DNA of 64,000 bases from Pseudomonas sp. GCEP-101. GTDB taxonomy: Bacteria; Pseudomonadota; Gammaproteobacteria; Pseudomonadales; Pseudomonadaceae. Below are positions 8,546 to 16,565 of the stretch, piece by piece. How positions within the stretch are numbered: the first letter of the stretch is position 1; the number at the start of each line of letters is the position of its first letter. The notes beneath the pieces are model-generated. The model ran no database searches, was not told the origin of the DNA, and saw only the letters and a program-made list of their open reading frames with translations. Location of the stretch: NCBI RefSeq assembly GCF_025133575.1, contig NZ_CP104011.1:1054001-1118000 (forward strand). The letters run 5' to 3'. Position numbers and translations under genes: made by a program.

Positions 8546-9001
8546 ATGAAATACCGCATCATCGAACTACCCGCCTTCGAGGTGGTGGGCATGGAATACC
8601 GCGGCAGCGCGCCGGGCGACAGCATCGGCCAGCTGTGGCAGCGCTTCCTGCCACGGGAGGAGGACGTCGTGGCCAGCGCCACGGACAAGACCGCCTATGG
8701 CGTCTGCACCCAGTTGCCGGGCGGCGAGTTCCATTACATCGCCGGCCTACCGGTGGACGCCGGCGCGGCCGTACCCGAGGGCATGGTGCGCTTCACGGTG
8801 CCAGCGCAGAAGTATGCGGTGTTCACCCACATCGGCCCGGTCGATGCCATCGCCGACAGCTTCCAGGCCATCTATTCCAGCCTGCTCGCCCGCCATGGCC
8901 TGGAGCCGAAGAAAGGCGTGGACCTGGAGCGCTACACCGAGCGCTTCCTGGGCCCACAGGACCCGGCGTCGGAGACCGATCTCTACGTCCCCATCTATTA
9001 A
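8546..9001 (+). CDS. GyrI-like / AraC effector-binding-domain protein
   Basis: 151 residues forming a single GyrI-like small-molecule-binding domain: N-terminal YRIIELPAFEVVGMEYRG, central GGEFHYIAGLPVD and C-terminal KYAVFTHIGPVDAIADSFQ followed by DLYVPI. No DNA-binding domain is attached, so it is a stand-alone ligand-binding protein; relatives sequester toxic compounds or protect gyrase. CAGGAG precedes the ATG at 8546. It follows osmE but lies beyond that gene's terminator. Confidence 0.85.
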   Translation: MKYRIIELPAFEVVGMEYRGSAPGDSIGQLWQRFLPREEDVVASATDKTAYGVCTQLPGGEFHYIAGLPVDAGAAVPEGMVRFTVPAQKYAVFTHIGPVDAIADSFQAIYSSLLARHGLEPKKGVDLERYTERFLGPQDPASETDLYVPIY

Positions 9002-9013
9002 GTCGTCGCTGCC

Positions 9014-9060
9014 TGTAGGAGCGCGCCACGCGCGCGATCGCGGGCATGGCCCGCTCCTAC
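9014..9060. repeat. REP variant
   Basis: GTAGGAGCGCGCCACGCGCG continuing to GCATGGCCCGCTCCTAC, a GC-rich palindromic relative of the dominant REP family, directly after the GyrI-like gene. Confidence 0.7.
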
Positions 9061-9135
9061 ACCCAGCACGGAGTTTGCCGGTGGCGTAGGAGCAACTGTC
9101 TTTTCGGATACCCCGTGCGAGCGATCTCGCTCTCG

Positions 9136-9180
9136 CTGCTGCGCGCCCCGCTCCGAAGGGAGAGGGACCGTATAGGACTG
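9136..9180. repeat. Dispersed repeat with GCGCGCCCCGCTCCGAAGGG core, copy 1
   Basis: The block CTGCGCGCCCCGCTCCGAAG followed by GGAGAGGG recurs at 20597-20630 and 34829-34860, with a relative at 19700-19735. It is an intergenic repeat family distinct from REP. Confidence 0.7.
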
Positions 9181-9278
9181 GGGAGAGGGCAGGCCCGGCA
9201 CGATATTTCAGGTAGGAACGGTGCCATGCCGTTCGCGAACAAGCTCGCTCTAAGAAGAGCTCACTCCACAGGTCCGGA

Positions 9279-9577
9279 TTTGGCTTTGGCTTCTGGAGAC
9301 TTCCAGAGAAATGTCCGCATGCGCCGAATGCCCCGTTCAGCAGGCCTTGTTGAAGCGAAGTTTCAGGGGTTAAGCGACATGGATGTCGCGAGAGCTGCGA
9401 TGGGCCATGGATGGCCCTTCGCAGCGTGCCCCTGAAACTTCGCTTCAACGAGGGAACTTTTCGCCTAAGCGAAAAACCGGATGTCCGGGGCAAGACCTTT
9501 GCCTTCTTTGGGGCGTTTGCCAAAGAAGGTCGCCCGAGGGGGCGAAACAAGAAGTCCCAGAGCACGCCGAAGCGGCG
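9279..9577 (+). repeat. Structured multi-hairpin repeat, copy 2
   Basis: Second copy of the element at 710-1010, same orientation. The outer stem is perfect over 20 bp (9350-9369 with 9429-9448) and encloses hairpins 9374-9389 and 9394-9425, both with TGGA loops. Downstream hairpins lie at 9458-9475, 9477-9488, 9501-9530 (loop GGCGTTTG, same as copy 1) and 9531-9544. It lies in the 630-bp gap between the GyrI-like gene and the convergent AsmA-like gene. A degenerate REP lies at 9234-9252; nothing else is seen in this gap. Confidence 0.75.
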
Positions 9578-9631
9578 CAGAACACCGAAATCAAAAGCAT
9601 CGCGGACGGAGTCCGCTCCTACAGGAAAGGC

Positions 9632-11722
9632 CTATTTCCGCTTCGCCGGTGCCGGCGCCTTGGGCGGCTGCTTCATCTGTTGCAGCAGCGCGGCGCACTG
9701 GTTGTCGTCCTGCTTGCTGGGCGCGATCAGCGCCAGCAGCGCCGCCGCCGGGGCCACCGCCACGCCCAGGGCGACCATCCCCGCGCCACGCGCCGCCAGC
9801 GGTACCACCTGCACACCGGCCTTGGGATTCTTGAAGGTGCCCTGCACGTACAGCGGCGAACGCAGGGAGAAGATGCGCACCCCCTTGCTCTGCGGGGTGA
9901 TGTCCAGGTCCAGCTGCTCGGTGGCGAAATTGGCCGTGCCGTCCACGGTGATGATCGCGTTCTCGGTATCGAAGGCGAACACCCGCGGCGTGGCCAGGCC
10001 ATTGGTGATGCCGACATCGGCGGCGGCGCAGTTGATCTTCACCTCGTCATCGCCGAACAGCTTGTTCACCACGTAGTTGCCGACGTTGAGCCCGGCGATC
10101 TCCATCAGGCTGCGGCTGATGCGCCCATCGTTGATCAGCAGCTTCATCTCGCCGTTGGCGCCGGCGAGGAGGGTCGCCACCGAGTTGCCGGTGCCGCTCA
10201 GCGCCGCGTCGCCATTCAGCTCGCCGAAGCTGGACTGCATCGGCGCGAAGCTGGGGAACAGCTCCTTGAGCTTGAAGTTGCGCGCCTGCAGCTGGACCCT
10301 GCTCTGCAGCGGGGTCTTGCCGCCGTCCAGGCGGATGTGCGAATCCAGCGAGCCGCCCGCCACGCCGAAGCGCAGTGGTTCCAGGGTCAGCAGGCCGTCG
10401 TTGAGCACCAGGTGGGTATAGAGGTCGCTGATCGGCAGCTTGTCGCTGTGCACGATGCGCTTGCCGGTGAACTCGACGTCGGCATCCATGGCGCGCCAGC
10501 GGTCGGTGCGGAATTCCTCCACAGGCAGCACCTTGTCCGCCGGCTGGCGGGTGCTCTGGCCGCGCGCCTGTTTTTCCTGGTTGGAATCGGCGCCAATCAG
10601 CGGGCCCAGGTCAGCCATGCGCAGTTGCTCCGAGCGCAGCTTGCCGGAGAGCTTGGGCCGCGGCTGGCGGTTGACGAAGACGAGATCGCCATGCAGGTCG
10701 CTGTCGCCGACCTTGCCGTTGAAGTTTTCATAGTGGAAGCGTGCGCCGGCGGAGTCGTGCAGCTCGGCCTTGAGGCGCCCGTCGGTTTCGTAGGCCGGCG
10801 TGTCGGGCAGGGTGACGCCGGTGAGCGGGAAGAGGTTGGCCATGCTGCTGCCAGCCAGTTTCAGGCGCAGGTCCAGCGCGCCCAGGTTCAGCGGGTCGGT
10901 CAGCGTACCGACGATGCTGGCGCGGGTGCTGCCGGCGGACACGTCAGCCTGTACCGGGAAGGGCTTGGTGGCGTCCTGCAGGGCCAGCATGCCACCGACC
11001 TTGCCCGCGCCGGCAAGCGGCAGGCCCTTGTACTGGCCCTTGAGTTTCCAGCCGAACACGTAGTCCTGGGTCGCGGCCTTGTCGCCGCCCGCCAGTGCCT
11101 TGCCCGCCAGTTGACCGAACGGCACCGGCTTGCCCAGCGGATCCACCAGCAGTTCGAGGCGGGTCTTCAGGTGCTGGTCATCGAGGGTCACGCTGCCCTT
11201 GTCGAAGCCGATCTCGCCGATGTCGAGCGTCCAGGAGGACTGCTCGGCCGGCGCGTTGGGGTCTTCATCCTTCTTCGGCAGCTCGAAGGTCCAGGTTGCG
11301 CGACCATCGGCCAGGCGCAGCAGGTCCGCACTGGGGCGGGTCAGGACGATCTGCGGGATCTTCACCGTCTGCCACAGCAGCGGTAGCGGGGCGAGGCGGA
11401 ACTCGACTTTCTCCAGGCTGGCAAAGTTCGCCGAGCGCGTCTTGCCGGCGGCCCAGGCCGGGTTGGCCAGGGTGATATCGGCGGCGCTGAAGTGCGGCCA
11501 CGGCACGTAGCCGCGCCAGCCGCCCTCTTCGGGCTCCGTGCGCCAGAACACCTGCAGGTCGCCGTTAATGGCGAAGGGCCGCCCCAGCTCGGCCGAGACT
11601 TTGTCGTTGATGGTGGGCTTCAGCCGGTTCCAGTCGAACGTGGCGATGAACACCACTAGCGCGGCGATCACCGCGAGGAAACCGATGAAGCTCCAGAGGC
11701 AGATTCTTTTCCCGCGCGTCAT
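9632..11722 (-). CDS. AsmA family protein
   Basis: 696 residues. One N-terminal membrane anchor (about residues 7-27, CLWSFIGFLAVIAALVVFIA) is followed by a large periplasmic beta-rich region. The AsmA N-terminal signature FDWNRLKPTINDKVSAELGRPFAI is cut by the usual short repeats and followed by a C-terminal AsmA domain containing EMKLLINDGRISRSLMEIAG. The family shares the repeating-beta-groove fold with lipid-transfer proteins and is implicated in phospholipid transport to the outer membrane. The tail is low-complexity (Pro/Ala/Lys). Probably PA4879. The frame runs open upstream but homology starts at MTRGKR. Confidence 0.9.
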   Translation of the reverse strand: MTRGKRICLWSFIGFLAVIAALVVFIATFDWNRLKPTINDKVSAELGRPFAINGDLQVFWRTEPEEGGWRGYVPWPHFSAADITLANPAWAAGKTRSANFASLEKVEFRLAPLPLLWQTVKIPQIVLTRPSADLLRLADGRATWTFELPKKDEDPNAPAEQSSWTLDIGEIGFDKGSVTLDDQHLKTRLELLVDPLGKPVPFGQLAGKALAGGDKAATQDYVFGWKLKGQYKGLPLAGAGKVGGMLALQDATKPFPVQADVSAGSTRASIVGTLTDPLNLGALDLRLKLAGSSMANLFPLTGVTLPDTPAYETDGRLKAELHDSAGARFHYENFNGKVGDSDLHGDLVFVNRQPRPKLSGKLRSEQLRMADLGPLIGADSNQEKQARGQSTRQPADKVLPVEEFRTDRWRAMDADVEFTGKRIVHSDKLPISDLYTHLVLNDGLLTLEPLRFGVAGGSLDSHIRLDGGKTPLQSRVQLQARNFKLKELFPSFAPMQSSFGELNGDAALSGTGNSVATLLAGANGEMKLLINDGRISRSLMEIAGLNVGNYVVNKLFGDDEVKINCAAADVGITNGLATPRVFAFDTENAIITVDGTANFATEQLDLDITPQSKGVRIFSLRSPLYVQGTFKNPKAGVQVVPLAARGAGMVALGVAVAPAAALLALIAPSKQDDNQCAALLQQMKQPPKAPAPAKRK

Positions 11723-12028
11723 ACCTGAACTCCCTGCTGGCCGCGTCGGTGGAAGCAGCCACGTCCCCACGCGGCTGCCGGTAAGCGTCGGCCGCCTGAG
11801 CATGCCGGGCCGGCATTCTCCCTTGGCCTGTCGTCTTGGACCAGCATAGCGAGGCATTGGCTCCCGCAATCCGCCTCGCCTGCTTTCAGGACGTTTCGCA
11901 CAAGCACCGGCCGCACAAAAAAACCAAACTTTTCCGCCGCCTCGCCACTCACACCCTTGTGAACCGAACCGTGCCGCGCGCCACCGTAGCGCCGGCCCGG
12001 CACAAGGCCGCCGATAAGGAGATATCTG
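11723..12028. other. Divergent intergenic region between AsmA-like and bacterioferritin-like genes
   Basis: 306 bp without a supported gene. It must hold both divergent promoters. I could not pick out a convincing Fur box, palindrome or repeat. Confidence 0.5.
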
Positions 12029-12562
12029 ATGAACCAGGCACAACTGACCGACGTCCAGACCCTGCGCCAGCGGGCGCGCCAGAACATCGAGGAAGGCGCG
12101 GTGACCGAGGGCTACCATGCCGACCGCGAAACCGTGCTGCGCCTGCTCAACGAGTCGCTGGCCACCGAACTGGTGTGCTACCTGCGCTACAAGCGCCACT
12201 ACTTCATGGCCACCGGCCTGAAGGCCAGCGTGGCCGCCGCCGAATTCCTCGAGCACGCCGGCCAGGAACTGCAGCACGCCGACCAGTTGGCCGAGCGCAT
12301 CATGCAGCTGGGCGGCGAGCCGGACTTCAACCCCAACGGGCTGACCGAGCGCTCCCACGCCGAATACGTGGCTGGCGCCAACCTACGCGAGATGATCACC
12401 GAAAACCTGGTCGCCGAACGCATCGCCATCGACAGCTACCGCGAGATCGTGGTCTACCTGGGCGATGACGACCCGACCACGCGCCGCCTGTTCGAGGAGA
12501 TCCTCGCCCAGGAAGAAGAGCACGCCGACGACATGGCCGACCTGCTGCAAGACCTGAAGTAA
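12029..12562 (+). CDS. Bacterioferritin-like (ferritin superfamily) protein
   Basis: 177-residue four-helix-bundle di-iron protein. Candidate ferroxidase ligands are E47 in NESLATELVCYL, E80 and H83 in HAGQELQHAD, a further Glu in VAERIAIDSYRE and the final pair in EEILAQEEEHADD. It is longer at the N-terminus than canonical Bfr (about 158), and a Bfr-type heme-ligand Met is not obvious, so it may be a DPS-like or bacterioferritin-family protein storing iron or protecting from peroxide. AAGGAG lies upstream of the ATG. Equivalent of PA4880 by position and size. A strong terminator follows. Confidence 0.9.
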   Translation: MNQAQLTDVQTLRQRARQNIEEGAVTEGYHADRETVLRLLNESLATELVCYLRYKRHYFMATGLKASVAAAEFLEHAGQELQHADQLAERIMQLGGEPDFNPNGLTERSHAEYVAGANLREMITENLVAERIAIDSYREIVVYLGDDDPTTRRLFEEILAQEEEHADDMADLLQDLK

Positions 12563-12580
12563 CCCACCTGACTTCCCTCA

Positions 12581-12617
12581 ACGACGCCCGGGCCTCCGGT
12601 CGGGCGTCGTCTTTTTT
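12581..12617 (+). terminator. Terminator of the bacterioferritin-like gene
   Basis: ACGACGCCCG / CGGGCGTCGT stem followed by CTTTTTT. Confidence 0.92.
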
Positions 12618-12744
12618 ACCCCCGCCCTCGCCAGAACCCTCGTCGCAGAGCCTGCGCGGCCAGGCCGACCTGCAAATATATCTATTTTTCTGATACTAGC
12701 AATTACGCCGATAACGCCCATCGAGGACGTTGATAGAAGTCAAT

Positions 12745-12772
12745 TTTTAAAATCAAGTATTTGATTTTAAAA
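12745..12772. promoter_or_regulatory. AT-rich 12-bp inverted repeat upstream of the 18-residue-repeat gene
   Basis: TTTTAAAATCAA, spacer GTAT, TTGATTTTAAAA: a perfect palindrome about 125 bp before the start codon. The surrounding 12660-12890 stretch is far more AT-rich than the rest of the window, so a regulator or H-NS-like (MvaT) site is plausible. Confidence 0.6.
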
Positions 12773-12895
12773 GGATAATTCAACAATCATCGGCGTCGAT
12801 AGCGACTATCTTGCGGAGTCGTTTTCCAATCGATAATCCAGAACAGATACTGAGCCCGTGTCCAACGAACTCCCCACTCTTTCTGGAGCCGCATC

Positions 12896-13555
12896 ATGAA
12901 ACGCACCCTCGTACTTGGCTTTGCCCTTTCCGTACTTGCTGCCAATGCCGCTTTCGCCGGCTCCCAGCAGGAATCCCCGGTCATCAACGCCAGCCAGACC
13001 CAGGTCCTGGTTCAGGACGGCGCCGAACGCACCCTGGATCAACGCCAGAAACAACTGGACGCCGCCAAGGCCCGTGTCGCCGAAAACGGTTCCAGCCAAT
13101 CGGTCGATCGCCTGATTCAGAAAATGAACGTGGCCGAGAATGGCTCCAGCCAGACCGTCGACCGCCTGCACCACCAACTGGGCGTCGCCGAGAACGGTTC
13201 CAGCCAATCCATCGACCGCCTGCACCGCGAAATGAGCGTTGCCGAAAACGGCTCCAGCCAGTCAGTTGACCGCCTGCACAAGCAACTGGGCGTGGCCGAG
13301 AACGGTTCCAGCCAATCCATCGACCGCCTGCACCGCGAAATGAGCGTTGCCGAAAACGGCTCCAGCCAGTCGGTTGACCGCCTGCACAAGCAACTGGGCG
13401 TGGCCGAGAATGGCTCCAGCCAGACTGTCGACCGCCTGCACAGCGAAATGAGCGTTGCCGAAAACGGCTCCGAGCACACTGTCGATCAACTGCACAGCAA
13501 CATGGTCGCCGAATCGGGTGGCGATACCGTCTTCGATGCCCACCTGAAGGCGTAA
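12896..13555 (+). CDS. Exported protein of eight 18-residue repeats
   Basis: 219 residues. Signal peptide 1-21 (ending AAFAG), a short linker containing GAERTLDQRQKQLDAAKAR, then eight near-identical 18-residue units from about residue 61. The units have consensus VAENGSSQSVDRLHxxMx, and the third to sixth alternate between HREMS and HKQLG endings. The C-terminal cap HSNMVAESGGDTVFDAHLKA is shared with the next gene. No cysteines, no transmembrane segment. The array is strongly periodic in DNA (54 bp), so copy number may vary. Position and order suggest the PAO1 PA4881/PA4882 hypothetical proteins. Function unknown; a periplasmic or surface solenoid is the simplest reading. Confidence 0.85.
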   Translation: MKRTLVLGFALSVLAANAAFAGSQQESPVINASQTQVLVQDGAERTLDQRQKQLDAAKARVAENGSSQSVDRLIQKMNVAENGSSQTVDRLHHQLGVAENGSSQSIDRLHREMSVAENGSSQSVDRLHKQLGVAENGSSQSIDRLHREMSVAENGSSQSVDRLHKQLGVAENGSSQTVDRLHSEMSVAENGSEHTVDQLHSNMVAESGGDTVFDAHLKA

Positions 13556-13586
13556 CGCTCCCGGCAGTACACCGCAAGGTGAGAGA

Positions 13587-13610
13587 AAAGCCCGGCCCCG
13601 CCGGGCTTTC
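13587..13610 (+). terminator. Terminator of the first repeat-protein gene
   Basis: AAAGCCCGGC, CCC loop, GCCGGGCTTTC. Almost the same hairpin as the one after the second repeat gene. Confidence 0.85.
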
Positions 13611-13759
13611 TTATCCCTGGATTTCCGCGTAGCCCCACTCTCGTCGACAGGCCAGCCGAGCTTTGTAACGGCGTCTTGCCTGAAACTTCCCAAAACCCCC
13701 GTGAATACGCCGCCCTAGAGCGGTTTTCGTCGTTCCATCATTCACGGCGATAGTTGAAA

Positions 13760-13771
13760 TTAGCCGGCTAA
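13760..13771. promoter_or_regulatory. Perfect palindrome TTAGCCGGCTAA upstream of the 21-residue-repeat gene
   Basis: 12-bp perfect palindrome in an AT-rich stretch about 115 bp before the start codon, a possible operator. Nothing else is supported in the 331-bp gap 13556-13886 apart from the preceding terminator. Confidence 0.45.
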
Positions 13772-13886
13772 ATAATCGACATCACTGATGCTCTGTATCA
13801 CGCGGTATCGTTTTTAAATCGATTTATCCGAAGGGAAAATAACCCCGTAGCCAAAACATACCGCCCCCCTTTCGGAGCCACTGAAC

Positions 13887-14381
13887 ATGAAAACCAAGAT
13901 CGCCCTCAGCCTTGCACTGACTTCCCTGATGACCGCCAGCGCCGTGTTCGCCGCTCCGGCCATCCTCAACAACGGCCCGCGCAGCAGCGAGCAACTGCAG
14001 CAGCAGAGCGCCCAGGCCCGCGTCGCTGCCAACGGCACCGAGCGCACCATCGATCGCCTGCACCAGCAAATGAGCGAAGGCCGCGTGGCCGACAACGGCT
14101 CCGAACGCACCATCGATCGCCTGCACAAGCAAATGGACGAAGCCCGCGTTGCCGACAACGGCTCCGAGCGCACCATCGACCGCCTGCACCAGCAAATGGA
14201 AGGCGCCCGAGTCGCCGACAACGGTTCCGAGCGCACCATCGACCGTCTGCATCAGCAAATGGATGACGTCCGCGTCGCCGAGAACGGCTCCGAGCGCACC
14301 ATCGACCGCCTGCACAGCAACATGGTCGCCGAGTCCGGTGGTGACACCGTGTACGACGCCCACCTCAAGCGTGTTTCCTGA
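13887..14381 (+). CDS. Exported protein of five 21-residue repeats
   Basis: 164 residues, signal peptide 1-22 (ending AVFAAPA). After a Gln-rich linker come five 21-residue units from about residue 45, consensus RVADNGSERTIDRLHQQMxxx. The cap HSNMVAESGGDTVYDAHLKR is nearly identical to that of the gene before. It is clearly a paralogue with a unit three residues longer. Each gene has its own AT-rich upstream region and terminator, so they are expressed separately. Function unknown. Confidence 0.85.
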   Translation: MKTKIALSLALTSLMTASAVFAAPAILNNGPRSSEQLQQQSAQARVAANGTERTIDRLHQQMSEGRVADNGSERTIDRLHKQMDEARVADNGSERTIDRLHQQMEGARVADNGSERTIDRLHQQMDDVRVAENGSERTIDRLHSNMVAESGGDTVYDAHLKRVS

Positions 14382-14412
14382 TCCTGACGAAATACGCCTG
14401 AACGGCGAAAGA

Positions 14413-14436
14413 AAAGCCCGGCATCTGCCGGGCTTT
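14413..14436. terminator. Bidirectional terminator between the repeat protein and the MFS gene
   Basis: AAAGCCCGGC, ATCT loop, GCCGGGCTTTC; serves the plus-strand repeat gene and the convergent MFS gene. Confidence 0.85.
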
Positions 14437-14462
14437 CTCATTTCTGCGCGACGGGAATGGGC

Positions 14463-15773
14463 TCAGCCCTTGGGCTCCCCGGCATCGGGCGCGCCATCGG
14501 AACGACCGATGCTCGGCGGCGCGTCCACCACCAGTTCCTCCGGGACTTCGTCGACGCGCGGGTCCAGTGCGGCGGCCATCGGGCTGACGGTGTCGGGCAT
14601 GGCCACGTGATGCAGCGGCGCCTCGTCCACGCGGTGCGCGCCGGTGACGCGCTTGGGCTGCACCCAGAAGATCAGCACCAGCGCATAGGCCGAGACCAGC
14701 ATGTAGAACATGCCCGGCCCGAAGTGGCGCATCATCGCACCGGCGAACAGCGGGCCGATGCAGGCACCGACGCCATAGGTGGTCAGCAGCATGGCCGACA
14801 GCGCCACGCGGCGGGACTGCTCGACGTGGTCGTTGCCCAGCGCCACGGCCAGCGGATAGAGGGTGAACAGCAGCATGCCGGTGACGAACCCGTTCACCAG
14901 CAGCAGGGTGTAGGGCAGCTCGATCAATCCCCACATCGGCACGGCGGCCAGGCACAGCAGCAAGGCGTTGGCGCGGATCAGCCAGCTGCGGTTCACCCGG
15001 TCCGACAGCCAGCCCAGCGGCCACTGGGCGCAGAAGCCGGCGACGATGCACATGCCGACGAAGAAGCTCGACTGCGCCGTGTCCAGGCCATTGCGCGCGG
15101 CGTATACCGGCGCCAGGCCATAGAAGGCGCCGACCATCAGGCCGGCGACGAAGATGGTGCCCAGCGACTGCGGCACGCGCTTCCAGAAGAAGCCGATCTC
15201 CAGCGGCGCCGCCACCAGCTTGGCCGGGTGCACGCGGCGGGTCAGCGCCAGCGGGATCAGGCACGAGGAGAAGCAGATGGCGACCAGCAGCAGCGGCTTG
15301 TAGTCCAGCGCCGGGCTCAGCGCCAGCAGGCCCTGGCCGACCACCAGGCCGGCGTCGACCGCCACCATGTAACCGGCGAACACCTTGCCGCGCTGGTGAC
15401 CTTCGGCCTGCTCGTTGAGCCAGCTCTCGATGACCATGTACTGGTTCATCATCACCGCGCCCATGACGAAGCGCAGCACGATCCACACCTCCAGCTGCGA
15501 CACCAGCGCATGGATCAGCACGATCACCGTCGCCATGCCGGCGCAGGCCACGTAGGAACGGATGTGGCCGAAGCCGGCGATCAGCTTGTGGCCGACTTTG
15601 CCGCCGCAGACCAGGCCGAAGTAATACGCCGCCATCAGGCCGCCGACCCAGAGGTCGCTGACGCCTTCCTGGGTCAGGCGCAGGCCCATGTAGGTGGTGA
15701 ACAGGCCGGAGCCGGCGAGCATCAGCAGCGTGGCGGTATAGAGCGCGGGGAACGTGACGAGCGGGCTGAACAT
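14463..15773 (-). CDS. MFS transporter (YcaD-like, DHA family)
   Basis: 436 residues with about twelve hydrophobic segments, a typical MFS length. The loop between segments 2 and 3 contains GGKVGHKLIAGFGHIRSYVAC, in line with the MFS GxxxDRxGRR motif, and the C-terminal tail is cytoplasmic, acidic and Pro-rich. Chosen start MFSPLVTFPALY lies directly before the first transmembrane helix; the longer frame adds a Cys/Pro-rich stretch without homology. Substrate unknown. Position next to desB matches PA4887. Confidence 0.88.
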   Translation of the reverse strand: MFSPLVTFPALYTATLLMLAGSGLFTTYMGLRLTQEGVSDLWVGGLMAAYYFGLVCGGKVGHKLIAGFGHIRSYVACAGMATVIVLIHALVSQLEVWIVLRFVMGAVMMNQYMVIESWLNEQAEGHQRGKVFAGYMVAVDAGLVVGQGLLALSPALDYKPLLLVAICFSSCLIPLALTRRVHPAKLVAAPLEIGFFWKRVPQSLGTIFVAGLMVGAFYGLAPVYAARNGLDTAQSSFFVGMCIVAGFCAQWPLGWLSDRVNRSWLIRANALLLCLAAVPMWGLIELPYTLLLVNGFVTGMLLFTLYPLAVALGNDHVEQSRRVALSAMLLTTYGVGACIGPLFAGAMMRHFGPGMFYMLVSAYALVLIFWVQPKRVTGAHRVDEAPLHHVAMPDTVSPMAAALDPRVDEVPEELVVDAPPSIGRSDGAPDAGEPKG

Positions 15774-15988
15774 GGCGAGTCCGGCAGGTAAGAAGGGATG
15801 GGAGTGTGGCGGCAGCGGAGGCCGCCCGCACATCGGACAGCGTCGGCGGGGCAAAGATCACAATGCCTTGACCCACTTGGCATTATGGCCGTCCGCCAGC
15901 GTCGCGACCATCGGACGCGCGCCCGCCGGCAAAAGTGGTGCAACGCTCAATGACGTCACCCCCAACAGCCGGTGGCCGGAGAAACATC

Positions 15989-16231
15989 ATGCCCTTCGTC
16001 GAACTCAAACCCTTCCTGCTCTACTGCACCCTGGTCAACTACGCCATCCTGGTGATCTGGTTCGCCGCCTTCAGCGTCGCCCACGACGCGCTCTACCGCC
16101 TCCACGCGCGCTGGTTCGCCGTGCCGGTGGCGACCTTCGACGCCATCCATTACGGCGGCATGGCGGTCTACAAGATCGGCGTCCTCCTGCTCAACCTGGT
16201 GCCGCTGCTGGCGCTGTGCATGCTTTCCTGA
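15989..16231 (+). CDS. Small two-helix membrane protein (DUF6868-like)
   Basis: 80 residues, MPFVELKPFLLYCTLVNYA start, two hydrophobic segments (about 14-36 and 55-79) separated by a loop with HARWF and FDAIHYGGMA. This pattern is shared by a family of small conserved inner-membrane proteins of unknown function. Start ATG at 15989; an upstream extension of the frame has no membrane character. It lies divergent from the MFS gene. Confidence 0.75.
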   Translation: MPFVELKPFLLYCTLVNYAILVIWFAAFSVAHDALYRLHARWFAVPVATFDAIHYGGMAVYKIGVLLLNLVPLLALCMLS

Positions 16232-16342
16232 ATCGCGGTGCCACCGGTGCGACACCATGACCGTCGATCGGAAAGCAACTTGTTGAAATTTATTGGAAAT
16301 ACTCAGGTCGTAGGGTGCGTGCAGTTTTCAGGAGAACACACC

Positions 16343-16558
16343 GTGAATCACGCAACCCGCAGCCTGCGAAAAACCCTCGACGCCGTCGCCGCCAACAACG
16401 AAGCCACGGCGCTGGAGGTCATGCGGGCGGTCGAACAGGTCCAGGACGACCTGCTCCGACAGAAGCTGCTCAAGGCCATCCACCACCTCAACCAGGACGC
16501 CGCCGAGTTGCGCGCCCTGCGCGAAGAGATCGCCTCGCCGATGACCCGCCGCGCCTGA
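16343..16558 (+). CDS. Small helical protein, GTG start
   Basis: 71 residues, charged and fully helical in appearance, no cysteines. The start is a GTG at 16343 with GGAGAA eight bases upstream (16331-16336); no in-frame ATG has a comparable ribosome site. It ends seven bases from the convergent desB stop. I do not recognise a family; it looks like a small cytoplasmic protein conserved near desB. Confidence 0.6.
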   Translation: MNHATRSLRKTLDAVAANNEATALEVMRAVEQVQDDLLRQKLLKAIHHLNQDAAELRALREEIASPMTRRA

Positions 16559-16565
16559 ACCAGCC

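Noticed and set aside
12806..13225. Minus-strand ORF with repeated LAGTVLG units
   Set aside because: It is the complement of the tandem-repeat gene; its periodicity is inherited from the plus-strand gene, which has signal peptide and terminator.
13070..13500. CRISPR-like array (54-bp periodic repeats)
   Set aside because: The repeats are in one open frame behind a signal peptide and there are no unique spacers; they are protein repeats.
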